NCBI RefSeq assembly: GCF_025567045.1
Contig: NZ_JAOQJK010000003.1
Span: 124,001-188,000, forward strand
From: Barnesiella propionica
GTDB taxonomy: Bacteria; Bacteroidota; Bacteroidia; Bacteroidales; Barnesiellaceae
Direction of reading: 5' to 3'
DNA length: 64,000 nucleotides
Position numbers and translations under genes: made by a program. A model generated the notes under the pieces. It saw only the letters and a program-made list of their open reading frames with translations. It did no database searches and was not told the origin of the DNA. Positions 1 through 9,400 of the stretch are shown here, one piece after another; position 1 is the first letter of the stretch, and every line of letters begins with the position of its first letter.

Positions 1-194
1 CTCAAGTTTATGACATCTACTCTTTAGGGGGATGATAAACTCTATTTTTACCCTAAATTAGGAACGATTATTTTTGAATATTATATCTTTTATGGGAACT
101 ATATGGTATCAAATCTATAAGAGAAGATATATAATGACTACATATCAGATTGATACAAATCGCACTTCGATTAAAGCGTGGAACTACATGCTAT
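1..194. other. Gene-free left edge
   Basis: AT-rich sequence at the window edge. I see no reading frame, tRNA or promoter that I can defend. It leads into the hairpin repeat and the decayed insertion sequences that follow, so it is probably part of the same decayed accessory stretch. Confidence 0.4.
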
Positions 195-320
195 TTTGTT
201 TCCGAAGGTCCTGAGAAAACCCGAACATACAAAACAGACAGTAGACCCCACGCATATACGTGAGAAACCACTGCGCCATTCTTGTATGTTCTCAAAATTT
301 CTCAGGTTTTCAGAAACAAG
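195..320. repeat. Long imperfect inverted repeat
   Basis: The left arm (about 195-232) and the reverse complement of the right arm (about 281-320) agree at roughly four of five positions. Both share TTGTTTC, CCTGAGAAA and GAACATACAA in the same order, with a 48-nt spacer between them. The short open frame across it has no protein character. It lies just before two dead transposase genes, so a MITE-like or IS-end remnant is a fair guess. A folded transcript is also possible. No direct-repeat target duplication was found by eye. Confidence 0.5.
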
Positions 321-493
321 AATAAAACACAACGCTTCCAATTGCTATTTCACATTGAAGTAAATCGCTATTTACATCGTCAAGCAAAGATATATTTTTC
401 CTCTTACAAGCTTACTATTTTAATATTAGTTTAAAAAATTCACACATCCGGTTCATTGATAAATAGCAATAAAAGTAGTAAATTTATAGTGTA

Positions 494-1004
494 GTGTCCA
501 ATTATAACATTTACAATCCTTTTACCGATAACAAAATTACTGAAATTTATTGTTTGGCAGATGATTTCTTTGAATTTTTTGACTTCTTGAAACAAGGATA
601 CTCATTATCTACAGTTAGTCCGTCAAATAAACGTCGTTATTATCGTACTCCAAAGATATCCACAGAGGTCGTGACAATACACATTACGTTCCATGTTTCG
701 GGTTACAGATGTATGAAGCATTAATACATCGATGGAATTCAATTAATCACAAAGCTTAAAAGTAAAATAAAAGAAGCATTAATGGGTATTTCAGACAGAG
801 TATTATTGATAAAAAGAGCTATCATTGAAACCATTAATAATGAACTAATGAATATTGCACAAATTGAGTCTTCAAGGCACAGAGCTTCCTATAACTTTGT
901 CGTAAACTTATTAAGTGGAATTGCAGGCATACCGCTTCTTCCCAAAGAAAACAACTATCAACTTGGAGAAAGCGGTTGATAGGCAGCTTACTTTTTTATA
1001 TATA
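494..1004 (+). pseudogene. IS982-family transposase, decayed
   Basis: Two in-frame fragments and one shifted fragment together cover the two ends of an IS982-type transposase. The first (494-724) has the family N-terminus with DNKITEIYCLADDF and a SGYRCMKH block. It starts with GTG and ends at a stop. The second (782-about 930) has the C-terminal KRAIIETINNELMNIAQIE and SRHRASYNF blocks. The last piece continues one frame over as FFPKKTTINLEKAVDRQLTF up to about 1000. The central catalytic part is missing between the first two pieces, so an internal deletion and at least one frameshift inactivate it. Assignment rests on recognising these conserved blocks. Terminal inverted repeats were not identified. 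Confidence 0.75.
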
Positions 1005-1035
1005 GAAAGTATCAATTCAACCCGGACAAAACTTT

Positions 1036-1760
1036 CAATCCGCCGGAACTTGTCCGGATATGCCCTGAGTGATTTATACGTTTCCAGTATTCCAATCTGG
1101 TCACATTTCACTCGGTTGTTTTATCGACTTGATTGGGAATACATTCTACGGAATCTCATCTTATTTTTGCACATGCAACGAAGCTGCTATGAAGCTTATG
1201 CAAACGAGAGAAGTCAACGTATCCTTTATACATGATATAGAAGCTTCCCTTTTTCATAGCTCAACTCATCCAGTATGTTTACGTCATGTACTTTAACATG
1301 GATTATCAATACGATTCCGGTATGAAAGCCTTTACTCATACAGTGTATGAAGTTCAATACCTTCTTTGTGTTTTCTAAATTCCTCCCACAAAAAAACATT
1401 CAGACAAAAGTCTATGGTGGAAAAATCAAAGGCATAAACATTAGCGTCTGCTTTCACATCTAAATAATTTTTATAGTAGCTAATACGAACTTTCGCAATA
1501 AAGTTATAGGCAAGTCCTTCATAAATACGATAATCTCTATTCCGGTTTACTTCCCCCAGATTGGTACGAGTGACTGTTGAGCTAAGTCCCAAGTTATAGA
1601 AATTGTTCTTGTATACTTCAAGACTGAGCCTAAGATCACGTATACTGTCACCGGCTGTTAGTTGTCCCAAGATCATGTACTGCAATTCCAACAAGCATTT
1701 TGATTTTCTTATTCTCCGGATACGCCTCTACCAAGCGATCAAAGATACGACAGGGAAGAA
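1036..1760 (-). pseudogene. IS4-type (DUF4372) transposase, decayed
   Basis: On the minus strand a broken reading frame carries the N-terminal half of a Bacteroidetes IS4 transposase. The longest open piece (1332-1694) contains MILGQLTAGDSIRDLRLSLE, TNLGEVNRNRDYRIYE and the start of the catalytic core with NVYAFDFSTIDFCL. Upstream, another frame supplies VFDRLVEAYPENKKIKM (about 1690-1760). Downstream the protein continues through several frames: VKAFIPES, VHDVNILDELSYEKGKLLYH, then CDQIGILETYKSLRAYPDKF near 1040-1110. At least four frame changes or stops make it non-functional. The C-terminal third is absent and the homology ends where the opposite-strand IS982 remnant begins. Confidence 0.75.
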
Positions 1761-1953
1761 AATTTGTAAGTTAAGCGAAGATATCTTTTCCTTGATTATT
1801 GTTTTAATTTTTGGACAAAGCTAAAACAACTTTTCAATTCAAGCCATCACACTCAAAAAAGATACAGAGCTATACGATTATCAAAGATCTTAAAGAACAA
1901 TATTTAATTTAAAGTGCGCACTAATGATTCAGAATATAAAATACGGATGTACA

Positions 1954-1992
1954 AAAATCCCCTGCAACCGAAAACAATTGTTGCAGGGGATC
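1954..1992 (-). terminator. Rho-independent terminator of the DUF5723 gene
   Basis: A 12-bp stem (ATCCCCTGCAAC / GTTGCAGGGGAT) has an 11-nt loop and is followed on the minus strand by a run of five T. It sits about 25 nt past the stop codon of the minus-strand gene that ends at 2015. Confidence 0.85.
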
Positions 1993-2014
1993 TCTGTAGA
2001 AATAATACCGATAT

Positions 2015-3418
2015 TCAATCACGGTATTTATGCCCGAATGTAAAATTTATACCAAAGTTTACATTAAATTTTGCCTGGTTGATAGGAATAAAATAATAAC
2101 GGGAAGGAGCATATTTCGTTACAATATAATCGCTTCCTATAAAGAAATTGAATCCTTTAGGACACAAATTAAGCAAAACGCCGAAAGAATGCCCCTTATT
2201 GGATAACGAACCGTTCACTGCCGCGTGAAACCATTTAGACGGACGGAAATTGGCTGAAGCCATAACCTCGGTCCAGACGCTAGGCGCACCAAAACGGGTA
2301 GAAGACAAAAGACCGAAAGATATTTTATTATTCAATAATCCGTATTCGGCTGCTATGTTCATAGTAGTCCTCAATGATTTAGTCTGACTTCCTTCTCCTT
2401 TTTTGCGGAATTTATATAACGCTTTCAAATCATCTTCCAATCTATCTTTCTCATCATCAAATGCATTATCGCCATTGTCTTTATCTTCGGCACCTATATG
2501 CTGGAAACCATCAAAGACGAAAGGTTCCGGGGTAGCATTCATCTCGGTAGCATTACTCCAGGAAATAAAACCTATATCCAGCAACGAAGCCGATAAAGTA
2601 AGATTATCCAGTAAACGATAAGTAGCACCCAAGTCTAAACCGAACCCTGCACCGTCCAGTCCTATTTTATATTCGTCGAACGGTTCATTATCAAAATCTA
2701 TCTCATTATTTTCGGTATAATTGAATCTGAGACCTTTCGATGTATTGAAATACCCCCGGTTGGTTATCATCCAGCGATCCTGCGACATGCGTATATCCAT
2801 ACGGTCTATATTCATATCGGCGTAACCAAGCCCCAAAAGGATTTTTACTTTTGCTCCTACATTCAGGCGGTCATTAATAGGACGGGCATGCCCTAATGCG
2901 ATCTCGCCGTAAGCTGAAATCTGTTCCCGTAAATTTTTTATACTGTATATCTGATTAGGATTATTCTCCTGTCCTTGCTTCAAAAAAGCCAGCAAATCGT
3001 AAGGAACATTCGTCGCAGAATACCCTTTAGCACTTATACTAAATGTATTCGAACCGCCCCAGGCATTAAAACCAAAACTGATAAGAGCCACATCAAAAGC
3101 AGCTTCTATACTGTTATTCGTATTCAGTTTTCCTAAAAACTCCTTTGTACCTACAGAACTATGCAGGAATGTAGCCAGTTCATTTCCACGAGGGTATAAG
3201 AACGTTCCGAAACCGACATTCGAATTCAACATAATATTAAAATTACCTAATACAGGAAATCCCACATATCCCGACGGACTCATAAACGCCGGATTAAGCT
3301 GATGTCGATAAGGCATATTTTCAAGGAAATAAGAAGAATGCAGTGTCTGGGCCATACCGGCTAAAGCTCCGCAAATCATGCATACGGATATACATCCGAT
3401 CTTTGCTATTTTTTTCAT
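2015..3418 (-). CDS. DUF5723-family outer-membrane protein
   Basis: A 467-aa protein with a signal peptide (residues 1-23, ending in GMAQ) and a body of alternating hydrophobic/aromatic strands. It ends in aromatic-rich strands (NFGINFTFG near the C-terminus), as expected of an outer-membrane beta-barrel. The early LNPAFMSPSGYVGFP block is the hallmark I associate with DUF5723 proteins of Bacteroidetes. Residues 310-340 are a charged Asp/Glu/Lys loop. It is the second gene of a two-gene unit, 45 bp after the large lipoprotein gene, and is followed by a strong terminator. Its substrate is unknown. The family name is from pattern recognition; barrel membership is inference. Confidence 0.7.
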   Translation of the reverse strand: MKKIAKIGCISVCMICGALAGMAQTLHSSYFLENMPYRHQLNPAFMSPSGYVGFPVLGNFNIMLNSNVGFGTFLYPRGNELATFLHSSVGTKEFLGKLNTNNSIEAAFDVALISFGFNAWGGSNTFSISAKGYSATNVPYDLLAFLKQGQENNPNQIYSIKNLREQISAYGEIALGHARPINDRLNVGAKVKILLGLGYADMNIDRMDIRMSQDRWMITNRGYFNTSKGLRFNYTENNEIDFDNEPFDEYKIGLDGAGFGLDLGATYRLLDNLTLSASLLDIGFISWSNATEMNATPEPFVFDGFQHIGAEDKDNGDNAFDDEKDRLEDDLKALYKFRKKGEGSQTKSLRTTMNIAAEYGLLNNKISFGLLSSTRFGAPSVWTEVMASANFRPSKWFHAAVNGSLSNKGHSFGVLLNLCPKGFNFFIGSDYIVTKYAPSRYYFIPINQAKFNVNFGINFTFGHKYRD

Positions 3419-3463
3419 ATAATATTAGTATCTATCTTTATTTTACTTCTTGTTTTTCTTGTC

Positions 3464-6277
3464 TCATTCTATCGTAACCGTAACTCCTTCAGGTACACGA
3501 GCTTTCATTCTTACCTGAACAAATTGCTCCGGTTTCAGCGCTACGGCACCTTCGGTATGTCCCGAATTACCCTTTATCACCAACATAAGTTTATCCAATT
3601 TGGATAATGCACCTTCCTTGCTTTCCTTAATCCTTATATCCAAATTAGAAGTTTTAATGGAACCATCCATATTTCCGGCTGCAACATGGAACGGGCCGTT
3701 TACCAGAACTCCTTCCAGTTCTTTGCCATCCGTATCGCAAGGAACAATATTCAACTCAAGATTCAAAGGAACACTATTATCGGCTTCTCCTATAACTTCA
3801 AGAGAACGTATGCCGTCTATAATATCTTCCAGGTCACTCTGAAGATCGGATATAGAATCGGTATATTCGATATGAAGCTTATCACCGAATTCAAACGGTA
3901 CACGGATATCATAATCGATACTCATCTTGTACTCTTTCTCAAGAGCTATCTTATGTACATAATTTTGGGATGCTTCGTCTTTTTGTACAGCATGCGTATT
4001 CTCTGCGACCAGTTTAATGGATGTAGGTACACGATTAAGCAAGTCGGTAAGATTGTCGACTACCACTTCCTGATATCCGTCGGAAACCACATCGTGTTTC
4101 TTATTCGTGACCAAAATCTTCGTAATGACATTTCCGCTGGCATCCGCTGGCTGGATAATTATAGGAATTGAAATAGGTTTGGTCAGCATAGGATTACCAG
4201 ATTCATCAATCGACTGTAAAGTAATATTAGTAGCAATAGGAACTTCGACAGGATTATCCACGTTCAAATCCAGCACTATATTTTGCACGTCAAGATTGGT
4301 ATTCGGTTTCTTCAAAAAATCGGGGATAGATCCCAGATCAATATCTTGCGGGTCTATATTTATCTCAGGATCGACACCACCATCGATAGAAGCGATCTCC
4401 AGTTTATCGGTTATATCAAATACGGGCCTGAAATTTATCGTTCCCATGCCGCTGCTTGCCTGAACATCATTGGAATAAAGCTCCCCTTTTACGACAATAT
4501 CTTCATTGATATCGACAAACTGTTCATTACCTTCTTTCTTCAAAGGAACATTTACCAGCGACTTTATAGTCAGGACTTTTTCAAAAGGACGATTTTTCGA
4601 GAAACTTTGATTATCGATGGTCAATACATTATTTTTGTCTATATCCTTATCCGCTTCAAATTCCAGCACTTTAGGGAACGAGATTTTCATTTTTCTGAAA
4701 AATACGTCCTGCAGGCCTGCAGGCCAGTTAGGAATATCCAGTTTTAACCAGGCCAATACCGGTCTTTTCAGATGTACACGGTCAATACGAACCAAGTCAT
4801 TAGGTACGGATTGGTGTACATTTGCTTTAGTAGTATTCTCAATATCCGCAGATAATGTGCCAAAAATCACATCGACATCACTTACTTCAAACATAGTAGC
4901 GGGAACAAGAAATTTTATATTTTTATTTCTTATATCATCTAATACTGTAGAGTTTACAACCTGATCGGCATGAAATACTATAGTTGAGGGACTCGTCGTT
5001 ACCTGGTCTCTCAAAACTATAACACGGTTGTCATTAATCGTTTCTCTGGATAAATCGACTTTCGCCAGTTTCAATTTGTGCCCATTTATCAATTCTGATA
5101 AAGTTATTTTGAGCTGATTACCCGGCAAAGTAGGACTAAACGTATAGCGATCGGGGAAAGTAATTACCAAATTATCGACATTATAATTGGCTGCCAATTG
5201 AGGATCTTCCATTTTTAATGTAAGATAGCTCTCTTTAAACATAACATCATTAATCGTTTTAATATCTTGGGGTATTCCCTCTACATTAACATTTATATTG
5301 ATATTCGCTTCTGCCAGATCACTATGAATCTCATTTATAATTACATCTGCATTTCTGAAAACAAGGTTTGCACTGGTATGAAAAGCCGGACCGTTTCCTC
5401 CGCTTATAGAACCGCCATTACTTGATATACTCAAATGGGCCGTATATAAAATCTTATCATTATATTTTCCATTCTCAAAATTTCCTTTCAAGGATTTCAA
5501 ATATACCGAAACCTTTAATTGCCCATCTTTATCTATCGTAATATTATTAGCGCTGAAAACTGTACCGGAAACCGAACCTTCTCCGGCTGTAGTCAGCACT
5601 GTTCCTGTAGGAAATGTTGCCGTAAAACTACTGATGGAAGCATTGTAATTCTCCAGATCAGCTAATTTATTAGCTTCAAAAGAAAACGTTATCAAATCTC
5701 CTTTGGCATCTTTTCCAAAATTTACCTGTTGAAGTTTTTTTACCTGACTTGGAATACTAAAACTGAACTCTACGTCAGCCTGTCCCGATACAAACAAGGG
5801 TAATACCCCGGAAGGAATAGTAGAACTGCCCACATCAATATTGTCACGTTGATCAATTTGCTGCGGAGCAACTGTAAGTTCACCTAATTCGGTAGCCATA
5901 TCTATAACAGAACTCTGTTCATCCAACCTCACATCAGCTATATCTTTATTTCCCTTAAATTCAAACTCGATAGGTTCGATATCAGGATTTTCATAATCTA
6001 TAGCTACCCCATCTATGGCAGGAACATTCGCTTCTACCTTATCTTTTTTCGAAATGGCATATTGATCCCCTATTGTTGTTAACACGTCGTCGGTTTCCAA
6101 AAGACGACTTAATTTAATAGAGTCGGTTTTTCCTATAGGAATGGACAAACCTTTACCTACCGTCACTTCCTTTGATATTTCCTTATCGTAGTTATTATCA
6201 CAGGATTGAGATAAAAACAGAACTGCACCTGCACACATAGCTCCTACCAGCAGATGTACTACCTTTCGATCGATCAT
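3464..6277 (-). CDS. Large (937 aa) lipoprotein of unknown function
   Basis: The N-terminus has a hydrophobic segment ending in SQSC, with the lipidated Cys at residue 26, followed by DNNYDKE. The rest is a long, repetitive array of beta-rich segments (for example LKRPVLAWLKLDIPNWPAGLQDVFFRKM and several NPVEVP/IPLNLEL-type segments). It is rich in Val, Ile, Asp and Asn and has few Cys, which suggests stacked immunoglobulin-like or late-embryogenesis-like beta domains. No enzyme motif is visible. The partner downstream encodes a probable outer-membrane barrel, so the two may form one envelope unit. I do not recognise a named family. The start is ATG, 49 nt downstream of a TATCTTTG promoter element. 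Confidence 0.8.
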   Translation of the reverse strand: MIDRKVVHLLVGAMCAGAVLFLSQSCDNNYDKEISKEVTVGKGLSIPIGKTDSIKLSRLLETDDVLTTIGDQYAISKKDKVEANVPAIDGVAIDYENPDIEPIEFEFKGNKDIADVRLDEQSSVIDMATELGELTVAPQQIDQRDNIDVGSSTIPSGVLPLFVSGQADVEFSFSIPSQVKKLQQVNFGKDAKGDLITFSFEANKLADLENYNASISSFTATFPTGTVLTTAGEGSVSGTVFSANNITIDKDGQLKVSVYLKSLKGNFENGKYNDKILYTAHLSISSNGGSISGGNGPAFHTSANLVFRNADVIINEIHSDLAEANININVNVEGIPQDIKTINDVMFKESYLTLKMEDPQLAANYNVDNLVITFPDRYTFSPTLPGNQLKITLSELINGHKLKLAKVDLSRETINDNRVIVLRDQVTTSPSTIVFHADQVVNSTVLDDIRNKNIKFLVPATMFEVSDVDVIFGTLSADIENTTKANVHQSVPNDLVRIDRVHLKRPVLAWLKLDIPNWPAGLQDVFFRKMKISFPKVLEFEADKDIDKNNVLTIDNQSFSKNRPFEKVLTIKSLVNVPLKKEGNEQFVDINEDIVVKGELYSNDVQASSGMGTINFRPVFDITDKLEIASIDGGVDPEINIDPQDIDLGSIPDFLKKPNTNLDVQNIVLDLNVDNPVEVPIATNITLQSIDESGNPMLTKPISIPIIIQPADASGNVITKILVTNKKHDVVSDGYQEVVVDNLTDLLNRVPTSIKLVAENTHAVQKDEASQNYVHKIALEKEYKMSIDYDIRVPFEFGDKLHIEYTDSISDLQSDLEDIIDGIRSLEVIGEADNSVPLNLELNIVPCDTDGKELEGVLVNGPFHVAAGNMDGSIKTSNLDIRIKESKEGALSKLDKLMLVIKGNSGHTEGAVALKPEQFVQVRMKARVPEGVTVTIE

Positions 6278-6325
6278 ATATTCTATGTTTTTTAATGTAT
6301 TCCCAGATTTCTAAATTATCCTGAA

Positions 6326-6333
6326 CAAAGATA
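6326..6333 (-). promoter_or_regulatory. Promoter -7 element of the lipoprotein operon
   Basis: TATCTTTG on the minus strand fits the Bacteroidetes TAnnTTTG element and lies 49 nt upstream of the ATG at 6277. The upstream -33 element is weak (TTTA at about 19 nt). Confidence 0.55.
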
Positions 6334-6432
6334 TATATATTTTTTAAGAAATTAAACTTTACATTGAAATATTTTGATATAATATATATTATATCAATTA
6401 TAATTATTCCAAACAGAGATTATATACGACAA

Positions 6433-6470
6433 ATTGCCCGAATTTATTGATATACAATAAATTCGGGCAA
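6433..6470 (-). terminator. Terminator of the alpha-2-macroglobulin gene
   Basis: A near-perfect 14-bp stem (TTGCCCGAATTTAT / ATAAATTCGGGCAA) with a short loop lies just past the stop codon at 6490. The T-rich tail is poor, so an intrinsic terminator or a 3'-end stabilising hairpin are both possible. Confidence 0.65.
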
Positions 6471-6489
6471 TCCTGAAAATATTAAACTC

Positions 6490-9400
6490 TTACTTTACTA
6501 TAATTTCTCCTCCCTGGGTATTAGCCTTTATTTGCGGAGCGTAAAGGCATTGTATTGAAGATATTCCATTTTCATATTCACCCGCTCGCTCTACATCGGT
6601 CATATAGCTGAATACATAAGTTCCCTTAGGCAAAAAATCAAAGAAATAATTGACCGAAGCATCTTTTACCTCCTTATAATAACCTACCCTTTGATCATAT
6701 TGATAAGCAGATAGCTGTTCGACGGGTTCCAAACAGGCAGCTCTCTGGTCTTTCAGACAAACATAATCCATATCCCGGGAGCAAACTACCGTTAACTGAA
6801 CGATTACCCTGTCACCCACGTGTAATCCTGTCTGATTTATAGGAACCGAAATACTGCCCGTCTCGGTAATACGATTAACGAACAACCGCTTCGTTACCGC
6901 CAAGTCAGAACCTGCGCTCTTAGTAATGTTCTTTATATTGTCAAAATATTGCCAATATATAGCACCCCAGGAAGGTTGGCTATGGCTGGTCTTTATTTCT
7001 ACCGTAGCATCTGCAGGCGTTATCTGAGAAGTAGTTTTTACATATTTTTCATAGCCCGTAAGAATCTCCGGTTCCTCCATATCCAATGGTTTTCCACCCC
7101 ACTTGATAGTAGTTGCCTCCTTATCGGACTGTAACCAATCTGTCCCGCTCTTCAACAGAAAATATATAGCGTCCATTGTTGCAGGCACAGTCCCCCATTC
7201 CTGGGTTTGTTTCTGCATTAACAACCATCGGCGCATATTATCCAGCTCTTCCTTCACCGGCGAAATATAGTTAAAGGCATCATATATCGCACAATTCATT
7301 TGCACCGCTCCATTCTTATAAAAATAAGACGACCGGTTATTTTGCCAAAACATACCCATCTTAGTCGTAGTAGTCGCATATTCACGTAAGGAACTCACCA
7401 CTTGAAGAGCATCGTTCTTAAATCCGTAATTATATAATGCCATGGCCGTATAAGCCTTTTCTGTCAATGAATAGTTCTTCCAATCATGGACCAAACGATC
7501 CATCATCTGTTTATGTACATCTAATATATCCCCGGCCAAAGGTATATCCCGGTACTGACTCCTGACATAAAGGTAACAAATTTGATCGTAAGTAAGAGGT
7601 AATTTCTCCCGGCGGCCTTTTTGTTGTTCTACCATTTTATTATCTACGTAATTGAGAGCCTGGATCTGCATCTGCTTCACCTCGTTTCCATATTCAGCCA
7701 TATTCATTCGTGACAAACGTGAGAATCCGTCCAGTACATTTAGTGTAATAAAAACACTGGAATTCATCCCTTTAAACCAACTCCAACCACCTTCATGCGA
7801 TTGTAATATCCGCAACTTCCGTATAGCCGAGCTCTGTAAAGCACGGATACGATTGCGGTCAAGAAGTGTGGATAACTGCTGCATGCGGGCGGTTGCAGTC
7901 GTAGCATCCAGAACCCACGGTGTTTCGCTCAGCAAAATATTTTTAAGCTCTTCATTTTTGTCAAGCATAGAAGTAAGCGTACCCTTATCAGGAGAGGCTT
8001 TCCATGATTTAATAGCCGTCTCGATACGTGGATTAGCCCGTACGATACCCTCTGCTACCGTATTGGTAAAATAAGAAGCCATAACAGATATTGCATTATC
8101 GCTTTCCGGCTGGGTAAGAGCAGGTAATGCCTGAACGACATACCACACCGGATTATCGCAATATTCTAATGTCAGACGATAATTTTGTAAAGATGCCGAT
8201 TTCATTTTCCCTACCATACCCGGCACCGTAATTACTGTATTTTTATCACCTCCATCTATATAGAAAGGCTGGGATTCCGTTATTAGGATACGGGAAGGTA
8301 ATACGGGCAATAATTGCTGTTCTCCGTCGGAATAAAGAGGAGTAACCGCTTTTACCCGATATCCGAGCAATTCGACATTTTCAGGTGCGGAAAAATTGAA
8401 ATTTACATTTTTCGATTCATTCGCTTTCAATATAAACGATTCCGAAGTCGTCAAAAGTATTTTTTCGGAATAAGGATCGAATAACTCGAAGGTTACCTTT
8501 CCTTCCATCACATTCTCCGATATATTCTGCACATAATTACCGATGCTCACTTCATCTCCCTGCCGAACAAATCTCGGCATATTAGGAGCTACCATTAGCG
8601 GCTTACTGGAGACCGCGGTATTTTTATAATTCCCATACTGCAGGTCCTTTGTAAATGCCAACGCCATAAAATCCCATTCGGTATTAGATTCAGGCACCGT
8701 AAATTCAAAAGATACGATACCTGTCGAATCGGTACGCAATTGAGGATAGAAAAAAGCCGTTTCATTCATATTTTGACGATAAACAGAAGGTTCCATAACC
8801 TTTTGCATGGTTTCTGAATTATCCGACGCGACTTCTTTAAAGTCAGCAATGTCGGCACTTTCCATTACATTTTGTTTCCTTACAGTCTGTGATGAAAAGC
8901 CCGCTACTCTACCCGATAAAGCCTCATAATAATTTTGAAACAATGATATATCATACATATTTAACCATACCGGTCTAATTGCCGTACACGAATAAACAGC
9001 CGTATCGTTATTATAAAAAAGATTCAGCCAGCTTATGTTATTATAAGGGTATCGGGGATAGAACCACAATTGCTTCGATACGGGAACAGGAATAAAACTC
9101 CAATTATGGGGAGAAATCGCATTCAATGAAGCATCATACATCTCAGCCATAAATTGTGCTGAAACAGGATTTCCTTCACCATCTTTTACACTGAACGACC
9201 ATTTTTCAACAGCACCCGGCATTAATTTATCGCGGAAAGTTGTAGTACTTATTATTAATTTATCGCTTGGTGTCTCTCGTTTTATTCGCATCATTCGGTC
9301 ATAAAGCTTTCCATTTTTTACCATCATCACATAAACAGAAAGCTCAGGACCATATTCTCTCTTATATGGAATAGATAGTTTCTGATTCTTATCACTAAGA

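Noticed and set aside
178..363. 61-codon open frame across the inverted repeat
   Set aside because: It spans both arms of the hairpin, has no protein character and no promoter.
3686..4171. 161-codon open frame inside the large lipoprotein gene, opposite strand
   Set aside because: Shadow of a long coding frame with signal peptide and lipobox.
4709..4724. CCTGCAGGCCTGCAGG palindrome
   Set aside because: Lies within the lipoprotein coding sequence and encodes part of a normal protein stretch; no regulatory context.
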